A stretch of 64,000 nt of DNA from Rugamonas apoptosis (GCF_014042355.1 NZ_JACEZU010000006.1:62001-126000); one strand, 5' to 3'; counted from the stretch's first letter, positions 25,200 to 35,277 are shown. Notes: generated from the letters alone by a model not told the origin. Numbers and translations are program-made.

Positions 25200-27233
25200 T
25201 CAGGAATGCGATAAGGCCTTGGCCTGGCGGCCAGCCACCGGCGCCACCGCGCGCGCGGTGGACCGCGTGGACGTGGCTGCGGCGACCGCACGCTGGCCAT
25301 CGTCGTCCAGCCGGAACACGCTCATCGACGCGATCAGGCTTTCGGCCTGTTCCTGCAGGCTGGCCGAGGCGGCCGCCGTCTGTTCCACCAGGGCCGCGTT
25401 CTGCTGGGTCATGTCGTCCATCTGGGTGACGGCTTCGTTGACCTGTTCGATACCGCTGCCCTGCTCGGCCGAGGCGGTGGCGATCTCGCCCATGATGGCC
25501 GTGATGCGCTCGACGCTGCCCACGATCTCACCCATGGCCTGCCCGGCGCGGTCGGCCAGCCGGTTGCCGGCGTCCACTTTTTCCACGCTCTGGCCGATCA
25601 GTTCCTTGATTTCCTTGGCCGCCGCGCCCGAGCGCTGGGCCAGGTTGCGCACTTCCGACGCGACCACGGCGAAGCCCCGGCCCTGCTCGCCCGCGCGGGC
25701 CGCTTCCACGGCCGCGTTCAAGGCCAGGATGTTGGTCTGGAATGCGATGCCGTCGATGGTGGCGATGATGTCGACGATGCGGTGCGAACTGGCGTTGATC
25801 TCGCTCATGGTCTGCACCACCTGCGACACCACTTCGCCGCCGCGGCTGGCCACGGTGGAGGCGTTCACCACCAGCGCGTTGGCCTGGCGCGCGTTGTCGG
25901 CGTTCTGGCGCACGGTGCTGGTCAGCTGCTCCATCGACGATGCCGTTTCCTCCAGGCTGGACGCCTGCGCTTCCAGGCGGGCCGATACGTCGGCGTTGCC
26001 GCTGGCGATGTCGCGCGTGGCCGCGCCGATGTTGTCGATGCTGGCCCGCACGTCGCTGACGATGGTGCGCAAGCTGTCGTTCATGTGCTTGAGCGCGCGC
26101 AGCATCTGTCCCACCTCATTGGGCGCGCCCACGTCGAAGTCCGACACCAGGTCGCCGCGCGCCACGCTTTGCGCCACCGTCACCGCGTTTTGCAGCGGCA
26201 CCGTGACGGAGCGGGAAATCAGCCAGGCCACGACGCCGGCCAGCGCCAGCAAGGCCAGCATGCTGCCCAGCATCAGCCAGCGGGTGACGTAAAAGTCGGC
26301 GATCTTGGTCTTGAGCATGGCCGCGATCTCGGTGGCCGCCAGTTCGTTGGCCTTGAACTGCAGGTCGATGGTCTGGGTCGCCAGGGTGACGTATTGTTCC
26401 GGCGAATAGCTCAAATTCTCCGCTTGCACCACCTCGTCATTGGCCACCTTGGTGAAGGCGACGGCGGCGGCGCTGGCCTCGCGCATGGCCGCGCCCAGCT
26501 TGCTTTCAATGTCGGGGTTGGCGGCGGCCGCCTTGCCGAACGCTGTCTGGGCCTGGCCCTGGCGGTCGATGACGCGGCCGATATAGCCGGCCAGCCGGAC
26601 CCGTTCCTCGGGCGTCGCTTCATGGCGGGCCAGCAAGCCCGCGCCCAGCGCGCGCGTCTTGCCCAGCTCCTCCGTCAGGTAGGGCAGCTGGTAATACATG
26701 GACTGGATCAACTGGTAGCTGTCCTTGTCGGGGTCCAGGCTCAGGCCGTAGTAATCGCCCACCAGGTCGTTCACCTTGAGCAGCTTGGGCACCAGCGCCG
26801 TGTGGGCGGCGAAGCTTTGCGGCACTGTCAGCGTGCGCCCGGCCACACCCGTGCGCAGCCGCTCCCAGTCGGCGCGGGCGTCGTCCCAGGCCGCCGTCAC
26901 GCCCTTGTCATTGATGCGCTTGACCAGGATATCGACCTTGGCGTACAGCCGGTCGGCCTCGTCCTGCTTGGCCTGGCGCTTGCCTTCCACCCCGGCCACC
27001 TGGCCCAGGAACAGGGCCGACAGGCCGCGATGCTGCTGGGTCAACTGGATGGTCTTGAGCACCTCGTCCACATGGGGCACGCCCTCCTGCTCGGCCAGGT
27101 AGGCGTCCAGGCTCTTGGCCGCTTCGCGCATGTACAGATAACTGGGGATGGCGGCCAGGATGACGGCGATCAGACTCAGGATCAGGAATTTATGGGGCAA
27201 GCGCAGGCGGTTCACCAGTGCAAGGGCGTTCAT
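25200..27233 (-). CDS. Methyl-accepting chemotaxis protein
   Basis: The 677-residue protein has a first membrane helix near residues 15-35 and a large periplasmic helical domain (about 36-310) containing [16 protein letters not shown], which resembles the NIT (nitrate/nitrite) sensor motif. A second membrane helix ([21 protein letters not shown]), HAMP and a signalling domain follow, with the hairpin tip core [40 protein letters not shown]. It lacks an obvious CheR-binding NWETF pentapeptide at the C-terminus. The ATG at 27233 has a strong GGAGGTGG site. The ligand is unknown. Confidence 0.93.
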   Translation of the reverse strand: MNALALVNRLRLPHKFLILSLIAVILAAIPSYLYMREAAKSLDAYLAEQEGVPHVDEVLKTIQLTQQHRGLSALFLGQVAGVEGKRQAKQDEADRLYAKVDILVKRINDKGVTAAWDDARADWERLRTGVAGRTLTVPQSFAAHTALVPKLLKVNDLVGDYYGLSLDPDKDSYQLIQSMYYQLPYLTEELGKTRALGAGLLARHEATPEERVRLAGYIGRVIDRQGQAQTAFGKAAAANPDIESKLGAAMREASAAAVAFTKVANDEVVQAENLSYSPEQYVTLATQTIDLQFKANELAATEIAAMLKTKIADFYVTRWLMLGSMLALLALAGVVAWLISRSVTVPLQNAVTVAQSVARGDLVSDFDVGAPNEVGQMLRALKHMNDSLRTIVSDVRASIDNIGAATRDIASGNADVSARLEAQASSLEETASSMEQLTSTVRQNADNARQANALVVNASTVASRGGEVVSQVVQTMSEINASSHRIVDIIATIDGIAFQTNILALNAAVEAARAGEQGRGFAVVASEVRNLAQRSGAAAKEIKELIGQSVEKVDAGNRLADRAGQAMGEIVGSVERITAIMGEIATASAEQGSGIEQVNEAVTQMDDMTQQNAALVEQTAAASASLQEQAESLIASMSVFRLDDDGQRAVAAATSTRSTARAVAPVAGRQAKALSHS

Positions 27234-27330
27234 GTCCACCTCCAGATGTCGACGCGGGCCAGCGATAACTTGCAAAACGGATGTTTCTATTTCTTATGAT
27301 AATCGCCTGACCGGCAATGTGTAGAAGATT

Positions 27331-29643
27331 TTACGTGCTGTGGATGGTATGGGCCGCACCGCTGGCCGTTTCGGGCCGGCGCGCCGCGAAAAGCAACAGC
27401 TGGTCCGGCGCGGCCGGACGGGCGATGTGGAAACCTTGCAGGTAATGACAACCCATGCGGGCCAGGATGCGGGCCTGGCCATCCGTCTCCACCCCTTCGG
27501 CCACCAGTTGCAGGCCCAGGCTGTGGCCCATGGCGATGATGGCGTGCACCAGACTGTTGCTGCGGGCGCTGTGTTCGATATCCATCACGAACGCGCGGTC
27601 GATCTTGAGCGTGTTGAGCTGGAACTGGGTCAAATAACTGAGCGAGGAATAGCCGGTGCCGAAATCATCGAGCGACACGCTCACCCCCAGTGTCCGCAAG
27701 CGTTCCAGCACGGTGCGCACATTGGGGCCGTCGTCGATCAGCACCCGTTCCGTCAATTCCAGTTCCAGCAGCGCGCCGGGCAAGCCGTGGCGCGCCAGGG
27801 TCGCCTCCACCAGCGCCACGAAGCCGGGGTCGGCCAGCTGCCAGGCCGACACATTGATGCTGATCCGCACCCCGTCGAGCGGACCGCCGCGCCACAGGGC
27901 CGCCTGGCGGCAAGCCTCCTCCAGCACCCAGCTGCCCAGTTCGACGATCAGGCCGCTGTCCTCGGCCACCGGGATGAAACGGTCCGGCGGCACTGTGCCC
28001 AGCGTGGCGCTGCGCCAGCGCAGCAAGGCTTCCACCTTGCCCAGCCGGCCGCTGCCCGCTTCCGCGATGACCTGGTATTCGAGCCGGAACTCGCCGGCCG
28101 CGATGGCGTGGCGCAGCGCGCCGTCGATCACCAGCGCGTCGTGAGCGGCCGCGTTCATGGCGTCGCTGAAGAAGCGCAATTCGCCCCGGCCACCTTTCTT
28201 GGCTTCGTACATGGCGATGTCGGCATGGCGCAACAGGGTGTCGCCATCGCGGCCATGGCGCGGATAGCAGGCCAGGCCGATACTGGCCGTGACGGCCACC
28301 GTGTGGTGCGACACGTCGAACGCCGGCCCAATGGCGGCCAGGATGGTCTGGGCGCACGCCTGGGCCCGTGCTTCGCAGTCTTGCGGCGCCAGGTCCGGCA
28401 GCGCGGCGATGAATTCGTCGCCGCCGAAGCGGGCCAGCATGTCGCGCGGCCCCAGCAGCGCCTCCAGCCGCTGGGCCACCTTGCGCAGCAGTTCGTCGCC
28501 GGCGCTGTGGCCGAAGGAATCGTTGACGCGCTTGAATTTGTCGAGGTCGATGAACAGCAGCGCGCAGGCGCGCCCGCTGGCGCCGGCCTGGGCGATGTCC
28601 TGGCGCAGCCGCTCGGCCAGCGCGTAGCGGTTGCCCAGGCCCGTGACGGGGTCGATGCGGGCCGCCTGGTACAGCAGCGCGTCCTTCTTCTTGCGTTCGG
28701 AAATGTCGAGCAGTTGCACCAGGCAGTACAGGCGGCCCCGCTCGACATAGGGCGAGGCCATCATCTCCACCGGCAGTCTGGCGCCATTGTGCAGCGTCAG
28801 CTCCGCTTCCTGGGTGATCGGATACCTGGCATCGGCCGCCTCGAAGGCGGCGAAGTAGTCGTCGGCCATCTGGCGCGTCAGGCCCGGCAGCAAATCCGTC
28901 ACGTTGCGCCCGATCAGGTCGGCGGCACTGCCGTAGCCCAGCAGGCTGGCGCAGCGCTCGTTGGCCACGTGCACGTAGCCGCGCTTGTCGCGGATCAGGA
29001 AGCCGTTGCTCAGGCTGTCGATGGTGCTGGCGTAGCGTTGCTTGATCTCATGCTGGACGGCGTAGATCAGACCCAGCAGCGACAGCAATTTGAACGCGCT
29101 GCCGGCGACGAACCAATACAGATAGGCTTGCGGCACAATGCTGAGACTGCCGGCCAGGTTGAACACGCCACGCGCGACCATGACCACGCCCAGCAGCCGG
29201 TAGCGGTGCAGGTGGCGGCCCTGCCCCAGCCGCACCCCGGTCCACACCATGACCAGGCACAGCAGCACGCCACCGCTGGGGAATACGACGGTCGGGTCGG
29301 CCGCCCACCACAGTTGCAAGGCGGCGGCCAGCAGCACAAAGCCCAGCAGAGGCAAGGCACCCTCGCCGCGCCGCAGGCCGCCCAGGAAGAATTGGGTGCC
29401 GGCCCAGTAGCCGGCCACGCCGCCCGTCAGCAGCACCGCGCCCAGTGGCCGGCGCAACGGCTCCAGCGCCGGCACGCCCGAGAACCACAGCGCGAACGCG
29501 GCCATGATGGACAACTGCCCCATGGCCCAGTACAGGGCATGGCGCTCCTTGCGCTGCATCAGCCACAGGAAAATCAGGATGGCGCTCAGGATGGCGTCGG
29601 CCATCACCGAAATATAGGCGTACTGACTGGGATCCGGACTCAT
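27331..29643 (-). CDS. Membrane-bound PAS-GGDEF-EAL protein (cyclic-di-GMP turnover)
   Basis: The 770-residue protein begins with about seven hydrophobic helices (to about residue 205). A PAS domain follows (IDSLSNGFLIRDKRGYVHVANERC near 225), then GGDEF with DPVTGLGNRYALAERL and the intact RFGGDEF, then EAL with VEALLRWRS, NVSAWQLADPGF, ELELTERVLIDD and LDDFGTGYSSLSYL. The main catalytic motifs of both domains look intact, so it may be bifunctional. The ATG at 29643 is preferred since GGTGGAGAC precedes it. Divergent from the binding-protein operon at 29911. Confidence 0.93.
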   Translation of the reverse strand: MSPDPSQYAYISVMADAILSAILIFLWLMQRKERHALYWAMGQLSIMAAFALWFSGVPALEPLRRPLGAVLLTGGVAGYWAGTQFFLGGLRRGEGALPLLGFVLLAAALQLWWAADPTVVFPSGGVLLCLVMVWTGVRLGQGRHLHRYRLLGVVMVARGVFNLAGSLSIVPQAYLYWFVAGSAFKLLSLLGLIYAVQHEIKQRYASTIDSLSNGFLIRDKRGYVHVANERCASLLGYGSAADLIGRNVTDLLPGLTRQMADDYFAAFEAADARYPITQEAELTLHNGARLPVEMMASPYVERGRLYCLVQLLDISERKKKDALLYQAARIDPVTGLGNRYALAERLRQDIAQAGASGRACALLFIDLDKFKRVNDSFGHSAGDELLRKVAQRLEALLGPRDMLARFGGDEFIAALPDLAPQDCEARAQACAQTILAAIGPAFDVSHHTVAVTASIGLACYPRHGRDGDTLLRHADIAMYEAKKGGRGELRFFSDAMNAAAHDALVIDGALRHAIAAGEFRLEYQVIAEAGSGRLGKVEALLRWRSATLGTVPPDRFIPVAEDSGLIVELGSWVLEEACRQAALWRGGPLDGVRISINVSAWQLADPGFVALVEATLARHGLPGALLELELTERVLIDDGPNVRTVLERLRTLGVSVSLDDFGTGYSSLSYLTQFQLNTLKIDRAFVMDIEHSARSNSLVHAIIAMGHSLGLQLVAEGVETDGQARILARMGCHYLQGFHIARPAAPDQLLLFAARRPETASGAAHTIHST

Positions 29644-29910
29644 TTGTCTCCACCGCTGGGGGCCGGTCGCCACGCGGGGCGCCGGAGTTTAGTGCCGAGG
29701 CTGTCCACGACAGCCGGCCGTCACTCCCGACATTGTAGTCTGAATAACGGGCGCCGGACATCCAGGTGTTGCCTGCCAGCACAGAAATGGGCGGCAAGGC
29801 AAAATTGGCAACAGCGGCGCGGCCATACATAGCCAAAGCGGGGGAATCTGGGCATACTATCCGGCAAGGCCAGACGCCGTGGATGGCGCTCGCCTCTCGC
29901 GAGGGTGACC

Positions 29911-30630
29911 ATGAAATCCCTGTTGACGCTGCTGGCCGCACTGCTGTTCGCCCTGCCCGGCGTGGCCGCGCCCAGGCTGGTGCTCAACAGCTCCTTCTTC
30001 GCCCCCATCACCTCGCCCGCGCATGACGGCGCGCTCGATCTGCTGTACGCGGAACTGTTCCGCCGCGTGGGCCTGGACGTCTGGATCCAGCCGGCATCGG
30101 CCGAACGGGGCTTGCTCAACGCTAACAGCGGCATCGACGACGGCGACGTCTCGCGGGTGCTGGGCATCGAGCAAAGCTACACCAACCTGGTGCGCGTGCC
30201 CGAGCGGGTGATGACTTACCAGATGGTGGTGTTCACCCGCCATGCCGATTTCACCGTGGACGGCGCGGCCAGCCTGCGGCCCTACGACGTGGGCATCCTG
30301 ACCGGCTGGAAGGTGCTGGAACGCAGCATCACCGGCACCCGCTCGCTGCAAAAACTGGAGACGGGGCACCAGCTGTTTGCCATGCTGGCCATGGACCGCA
30401 TCGATGTGGCCGTGATCGAAAAGCTGGAAGGACTGCAGTTCGTGCACAGCATGGGTTTGCAGGGCGTCAAGGTGCTGGAACCGGCCTACGTGGAAGGCGA
30501 CTGGTTCCTCTACCTGAACAAGAAGCACGCGGCGCTGGTGCCACGGCTGGCCGAGCAGATCCGCCTGATGAAACGGGATGGCAGCTACCAGCGCATCTTC
30601 GAGCAAGCCCTGCACGGTGCACCGCACTGA
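29911..30630 (+). CDS. Periplasmic substrate-binding-like protein (SBP_bac_3 type)
   Basis: The 239-residue protein has a signal peptide MKSLLTLLAALLFALPGVAAP. The mature part has the two-lobe pattern of amino-acid-type binding proteins (AELFRRVGLDVWIQPASAERGLLNANSG; LRPYDVGILTGWKVLERSI; DGSYQRIFEQAL at the end). No transporter genes accompany it. It is 8 bp upstream of a membrane histidine kinase, so it more likely feeds a signal to that kinase than to an importer. ATG at 29911 is used; a GTG two codons earlier is possible. Confidence 0.8.
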   Translation: MKSLLTLLAALLFALPGVAAPRLVLNSSFFAPITSPAHDGALDLLYAELFRRVGLDVWIQPASAERGLLNANSGIDDGDVSRVLGIEQSYTNLVRVPERVMTYQMVVFTRHADFTVDGAASLRPYDVGILTGWKVLERSITGTRSLQKLETGHQLFAMLAMDRIDVAVIEKLEGLQFVHSMGLQGVKVLEPAYVEGDWFLYLNKKHAALVPRLAEQIRLMKRDGSYQRIFEQALHGAPH

Positions 30631-30638
30631 GGCCCGCC

Positions 30639-32549
30639 ATGGACATGACCCGGCCCTGGCTGCATAACCTGGCGGACGCCCGCCTGGGGCGGCGGCTGGC
30701 CGTGCTGATTTTGCTGTTCAGTTCGGTCGTCACGCTGGTGTCGACCGTGCTGCAACTGGCGCTCGAATACCGGCGCGACGTGAGCCAGATCGCCACCCAG
30801 CTCGACCAGATCCACGCCAGCTATGCCGACAGCCTCGCTTCCAGCCTGTGGATCACCAGCACCCGCGATTTGCAGCTGCAACTGCAAGGCATCATGCGCC
30901 TGCCCGACTTGCAGTATGTGGACATCGCCAACGAACAGGGCCAGACCGTGGCCCGGGCCGGCAAGCCCGTCAAGGATGACGACGCGAGCGTGCTGGGGCG
31001 CGAATTCCCGCTCTACTATCAGCACCGCGAGCGCCCCGTCTACATCGGCAAAGTGCATGCCGTGGCCAGCCTGGACGGCGCCTACCAGCGCCTGCTGGAC
31101 AAGGTGGTGACCATCCTGATCGCCCAGACCATCAAGACCTTCCTCGTGTCGCTGTTCATCCTGGTGCTGTTCCAGTGGCTGGTGGGGCGCCACCTGAAAA
31201 AGATCGCCGCCTATTCCGACCTGCTGTTCGCCGGCCACCTGGCATCGCCGCTGGTGCTGGAACGGCGCGCCAGCAAGCACCACGCGCATGACGAGCTGGC
31301 CCAGGTGGTGGCAGCCCTGAACGCCATGCGGCTGCGGCTGGCCGCCTCGTTCCAGCAATTGCAGGAAAGCGAATTCCGCTGGCAGCACGCGCTGGAAGGG
31401 GCCGGCCATGGGGTGTGGGACTATCATGTGCTGACCGGTGAAGTGCTCTATTCCAAGCGCTGGAAGGAGATGCTGGGCTACCGCGAGGACGAACTGCCCA
31501 ACCACCTCGACACCTACCAGCGCCTGGCCCACCCGGATGATTTGCGCACCGCCATGCGGCTGCTGGAGGCCAACTTCAACGGCAGCTCGAAGACCTATGC
31601 CATCGAGCAGCGCATGCGCTGCAAGGATGGCAGCTGGAAGTGGGTGGTGGCGCGCGGCATGGTGGTGGAGCAGGACGCCAACGGCCGCGCCGTTCGCATC
31701 ATCGGCACCCACACGGATTTCAGCGAACGGCGCGCGGCCGAGGAAGCCATGAGCAAGCTGCTGGAACAGACCGAGCACGCGCGGGCCGAACTGCGGGCGG
31801 CCAACGACACCATGGAAGCGCAAGTGCGCGAACGCACGGCGCAACTGCGGCTAGCCAATCAGGAACTGGAAGCGTTCTCGTATTCCGTCTCGCACGACTT
31901 GCGCAGCCCGCTGCGCGGCATCGCCGGCTGGGCCCAGGCGCTGGAGGAGGATTATGGCGGCCAGCTGGACGAGACGGCCAAGCTCTACCTGGCGCGGGTG
32001 CAGGGCGAGGCGGGACGCATGGGCCAGCTGATCGACGGCATGCTGGAACTGTCGCGCCTGGGCCGGGCCGCGCTCAACCGGTGCCCGCTGGACTTGTCGG
32101 CGCTGGCCGCCAGCGTGGCCGCGCGCGTGCGTGAAGGCTATCCCGAACGCCACATCGACCTCGACATCGCGCCCGGCCTGCGGGCCTGGGGCGACCGCGC
32201 GCTACTGGAGGCGGTGCTGCACAACCTGTTTGAGAACGCGTGCAAGTTCAGCGCCCGGCGCGACCCGGCCCGCATCAGCTTCGGGCGCGAGACGGCGACC
32301 GACCCGGCCAGCGGCCAGCCGGTGCTGGCCTGGTTCGTGCGCGACAACGGCGCCGGCTTCGACATGCGCCACGCCCACAAGCTGTTCGGTGTGTTCCAGC
32401 GCCTGCACAAGACCAGCGAATTCGCCGGCAGCGGCATCGGCCTGGCCACCGTGCAGCGCATCGTGCAGCGCCACGGCGGCCATGTGTGGGCCAGCGCCGC
32501 GCCGGACGCCGGCGCCACCTTCTATTTCACCCTGGAGGATGCGCCATGA
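30639..32549 (+). CDS. Membrane sensor histidine kinase with PAS domain
   Basis: The 636-residue protein has a membrane helix near 20-45, a periplasmic domain to about 160 (QLDQIHASYADSLASSLWI), a second helix (FLVSLFILVLFQWLV), a HAMP-like linker and a PAS/PAC domain (FRWQHALEGAGHGVWDYHV to RIIGTHTDFSERRAAEEAM). HisKA has YSVSHDLRSPLRGIAGWAQ with His419, and the HATPase has NLFENACKFS, DNGAGFD and GSGIGLATVQRIVQRHGG. The domain style is like bacteriophytochrome-type kinases. It overlaps the response regulator start by ATGA. The periplasmic domain may dock the binding protein encoded upstream. Confidence 0.93.
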   Translation: MDMTRPWLHNLADARLGRRLAVLILLFSSVVTLVSTVLQLALEYRRDVSQIATQLDQIHASYADSLASSLWITSTRDLQLQLQGIMRLPDLQYVDIANEQGQTVARAGKPVKDDDASVLGREFPLYYQHRERPVYIGKVHAVASLDGAYQRLLDKVVTILIAQTIKTFLVSLFILVLFQWLVGRHLKKIAAYSDLLFAGHLASPLVLERRASKHHAHDELAQVVAALNAMRLRLAASFQQLQESEFRWQHALEGAGHGVWDYHVLTGEVLYSKRWKEMLGYREDELPNHLDTYQRLAHPDDLRTAMRLLEANFNGSSKTYAIEQRMRCKDGSWKWVVARGMVVEQDANGRAVRIIGTHTDFSERRAAEEAMSKLLEQTEHARAELRAANDTMEAQVRERTAQLRLANQELEAFSYSVSHDLRSPLRGIAGWAQALEEDYGGQLDETAKLYLARVQGEAGRMGQLIDGMLELSRLGRAALNRCPLDLSALAASVAARVREGYPERHIDLDIAPGLRAWGDRALLEAVLHNLFENACKFSARRDPARISFGRETATDPASGQPVLAWFVRDNGAGFDMRHAHKLFGVFQRLHKTSEFAGSGIGLATVQRIVQRHGGHVWASAAPDAGATFYFTLEDAP

Positions 32550-32977
32550 GCGCCAAAGTCATCCTGCTGATCGAGGACAATCCCAGCGACGTGGCGCTGA
32601 CCGAGCGCGCCCTCCAGCGCAACAACATCAGCAACACGCTGGTGGTGGCGCAGGATGGCCAGGAAGGGCTGGACTACCTGTTCGGCGGCGGCGCCCACGC
32701 GGGACGCGACGTGGGTGCGCTGCCGGTGCTGATCCTGCTCGACCTCAAGCTGCCCAAGGTGGACGGGCTGGACGTGCTGCGCCAGATCCGGGCCGACGCG
32801 CGCACCCGCCGGGTGCCGGTGGTGATCCTGACGTCGTCGCGCGAGGAACAGGACATCGCGGCCGGCTACGACCTGGGCGTGAACAGCTACATCCGCAAGC
32901 CGGTGGACTTCGCCCAATTTTCCGAAACCGTGCGCCAGCTGGGTTTATACTGGCTGGTACTGAACGAATCGCCATGA
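32546..32977 (+). CDS. Single-domain response regulator (CheY/Rcp1-like)
   Basis: The 143-residue protein consists of one receiver domain: acidic pocket IEDNPSD (residues 9-15), phospho-acceptor Asp66 in LILLDLKLPKVDG, Thr/Ser in VILTSSREEQD and Lys in YIRKPVDF. Rcp1-type receivers commonly sit next to kinases of the phytochrome style. No output domain, so it must act through protein contacts. Coupled by overlap to the kinase upstream, and its stop overlaps the next start at 32974. Confidence 0.93.
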   Translation: MSAKVILLIEDNPSDVALTERALQRNNISNTLVVAQDGQEGLDYLFGGGAHAGRDVGALPVLILLDLKLPKVDGLDVLRQIRADARTRRVPVVILTSSREEQDIAAGYDLGVNSYIRKPVDFAQFSETVRQLGLYWLVLNESP

Positions 32978-34683
32978 GGCCAGCCATGACCCCGCTTGCC
33001 GTGCTGCTGGTGGAAGATAGCGACAGCGATGCCGACCTGATCGAGCGCTGCCTGCGCAAGGCTGGCTACGCGGTGGCGCTGGACCGGGTCGAGACGGCGG
33101 CCGACCTGAGCGATGCGCTGAGCGCGCCGCGCTGGGATATCGTGCTGTCGGACCACAACCTGCCGGACTTGAACGCCAGCATCGCGCTGGCCCATTTGCA
33201 CGCGGCCGGGCTGGACTTGCCGTTCATCGTCGTCTCCAACACCATCGGCGAGGAAACGGCCGTGGCCCTGATGCGGGCCGGCGCCCACGATTACGTGATG
33301 AAGAGCGACCTGGCGCGGCTGGCCCCGGCCATCGCGCGCGAACTCAAGGACGCCGAACGGCGCCGCCAGCACCGCGCCGCCGCCCAAGCGCTGCGGGCGG
33401 CCGAGGAACGCTGGAACTTCGCGCTGGAAGGGGCCGGTTACGGCGTGTGGGACTGGGACATCCCCAACGGCCAGGTGCTGTTCTCGCCCTGCTGGCGCGG
33501 CATGCATGGCTACGCCGAGCATGAGGTGGTGCCCACCGCCACCTGGCGCGACAGCCTGGTGCATCCGGACGACCTGCCGCGGCTGCAAACAGCGCTGCGC
33601 CAGCACTTCGACGGCGCCAGCCGCCGCTACAAGGAGGAATACCGGCTGCGTTGCCGCGACGGTTCCTGGAAATGGGTGCTCGACAACGGCACCATCGTCA
33701 GCCGCGACGGCGCCGGCCAGCCGCTGCGCATGATCTGCACCCATGTCGACCTGACGGAGCGCAAGCGCATTGAGGAAGAGCTGCGCGAACTGAACGAGCA
33801 GCTGGAAAGCCGGGTCGAGGAGCGCACCCGCGAATTGCGGTTGGCCATGGACCAGATCGTGGAATCGGAAAAGCTGGCCTCGCTGGGGGTACTGGTGGCC
33901 GGTGTGTCGCATGAGCTCAACACGCCGATCGGCAACATGGTGCTGGCCGCCACCGCGCTGGCCGACAAGCTGGCCGAGCTGTGCGGCGCGGCCGAACACA
34001 ACGGGCTGACCCGCTCCGGCCTGCTGCAAGGCTTGCACGAATGCCTGGCCGCGAGCGACATCATCGCCCGCAACGGCCAACGTTCAAATGAGCTGATCGA
34101 AAGCTTCAAGCGGGTGTCGGTGGACCAGACCAGCCAGCGCCGCCGCCACTTCGACTTGCGCACCACGGTGCAGGACAGCCTGACGGCGCTGGGCGCCCGG
34201 CTGCGCCGCGCCAAGGCGACGGTCGAGCTGCGCATTCCGGACGGGATAGAGATGGACAGCTATCCGGGCCACCTGGAACAGATCATCAACAATATCGTGA
34301 TGAATTCCATCAATCACGGCTTCGACGGCAAGAGCGACGGCCATATTGTGATCGAGGCCAGCAGCGCCGACGGCATGGTCGAGCTGCACTACAGCGACGA
34401 TGGCCACGGCATTCCGGCCGAGGTGCAGCACCGGGTGTTCGAGCCGTTCTACACGACCAAGCTGGGCAAGGGCGGTTCGGGGCTGGGGCTGTCGATCGTC
34501 AACAACCTGGTGCAAGCCATCTTCAAGGGCCAGTTGCGGCTCGACAGCGCACCGGGCCAAGGCGTGCGGCTGCACTTCAGCTTCCCGGCCCTGACGCCGC
34601 ACGCCCCCGCCGCGCCGGACGCGGGCACAAGCCTGGACGCGGGCACGGCCCCGGAACTGGACGGCACGGCGCCGGCCGCCTGA
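32974..34683 (+). CDS. Response regulator receiver-PAS-histidine kinase hybrid
   Basis: The 569-residue protein has an N-terminal receiver (VLLVEDSDSDAD, phospho-Asp60 in IVLSDHNLPDLN, YVMKSDL) and a PAS/PAC domain (RWNFALEGAGYGVWDWDI to THVDLTERKRI). A short coiled coil (ELNEQLESRVEERTRELRLA) leads to HisKA (GVLVAGVSHELNTPIGNM, His near 313) and HATPase (NNIVMNSINHGF, DDGHGIP, GGSGLGLSIVNNLV). The receiver at the front suggests it is switched by the membrane kinase, forming a relay. Its PAS domain is clearly related to that of the kinase at 30639. The start is ATG 32974 or 32986. The stop codon is the first unit of an 11-bp tandem array. Confidence 0.92.
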   Translation: MRPAMTPLAVLLVEDSDSDADLIERCLRKAGYAVALDRVETAADLSDALSAPRWDIVLSDHNLPDLNASIALAHLHAAGLDLPFIVVSNTIGEETAVALMRAGAHDYVMKSDLARLAPAIARELKDAERRRQHRAAAQALRAAEERWNFALEGAGYGVWDWDIPNGQVLFSPCWRGMHGYAEHEVVPTATWRDSLVHPDDLPRLQTALRQHFDGASRRYKEEYRLRCRDGSWKWVLDNGTIVSRDGAGQPLRMICTHVDLTERKRIEEELRELNEQLESRVEERTRELRLAMDQIVESEKLASLGVLVAGVSHELNTPIGNMVLAATALADKLAELCGAAEHNGLTRSGLLQGLHECLAASDIIARNGQRSNELIESFKRVSVDQTSQRRRHFDLRTTVQDSLTALGARLRRAKATVELRIPDGIEMDSYPGHLEQIINNIVMNSINHGFDGKSDGHIVIEASSADGMVELHYSDDGHGIPAEVQHRVFEPFYTTKLGKGGSGLGLSIVNNLVQAIFKGQLRLDSAPGQGVRLHFSFPALTPHAPAAPDAGTSLDAGTAPELDGTAPAA

Positions 34684-34753
34684 GCAACCGCTGAGCAACT
34701 GCTGAGTAATCGCTGAGCAATCACTGAGTAACCGCTGAGCCAATCGCTGAGCC
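34681..34753. repeat. 11-bp tandem repeat array (TGAGCAATCGC type)
   Basis: Six to seven imperfect copies of TGAGCAATCGC run from the stop codon of the hybrid kinase: starts at 34681, 34692, 34703, 34714, 34725, 34736 and 34748 (the sixth unit is 12 bp). Because 11 is not a multiple of 3, the TGA at the head of each unit places stop codons in all three frames. Confidence 0.9.
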
Positions 34754-34769
34754 GGCCTCCGAGCCAGCT

Positions 34770-35246
34770 TTACAGCACCCCGTCGCCCTGGGCCAGGCGC
34801 ACCAGCCAGCTCCGCACCAACTGCTGCCCCGCCTCGTCCAGCCCACCGTCCATGGCAGCCTCCACCGGCTGCACCCGGGCGCGGCACGCGTCCAGCAATT
34901 GGCGGCCCGAGTCCGTCAACTCGATCAGCTGGATGCGGCCGTGCACCGGATGGGGATGGCGGCTGACAGCGCCGGCCCGCTCCAGGTTGTGCACGATCAC
35001 GCTCATAGTCTGCGGCGTGAGCAGCGATAGCCGCGCCAGGTCGGCGCCGGACGCGCCGGGATAGGCGGCCAGCATGGTCAGCACGGAGAACTGGGGCAAG
35101 GTGACGTCCAGTTCGGCCAGCGCCCGTTCCATGCGGATGCGGTGCGCCGCGTGGGCTTGCCGCAGCAGATAGCCGAGGTGGCCATCCACCCCGCGCTTAC
35201 CTTCGCCCACGGCCGGAATGACGGGGGAATTGACGGTTTTTAGCAT
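34770..35246 (-). CDS. MarR-family transcriptional regulator
   Basis: The 158-residue protein has the MarR winged-helix core: LDVTLPQFSVLTMLAAYPGASGADLARLSLLTPQTMSVIVHNLERAGAVSRHPHPVHGRIQLIELTDSGRQLL. It is divergently placed 75 bp from an AhpD-like gene, with a palindrome between them, so it most likely represses itself and that gene. The inducer is unknown. One Cys (in DACRARV) is visible, in the C-terminal helix; OhrR-type sensing is therefore not supported. Confidence 0.88.
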   Translation of the reverse strand: MLKTVNSPVIPAVGEGKRGVDGHLGYLLRQAHAAHRIRMERALAELDVTLPQFSVLTMLAAYPGASGADLARLSLLTPQTMSVIVHNLERAGAVSRHPHPVHGRIQLIELTDSGRQLLDACRARVQPVEAAMDGGLDEAGQQLVRSWLVRLAQGDGVL

Positions 35247-35256
35247 GATGTTAGAA

Positions 35257-35277
35257 TTCGAATATAGTATGTTCGAA
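35257..35277. promoter_or_regulatory. Putative MarR operator
   Basis: Two TTCGAA hexamers (35257-35262 and 35272-35277) are separated by 9 bp. They lie 10 bp upstream of the marR start codon and 44 bp before the AhpD-like start, a usual place for autoregulation and divergent control. Binding is inferred. Confidence 0.55.
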
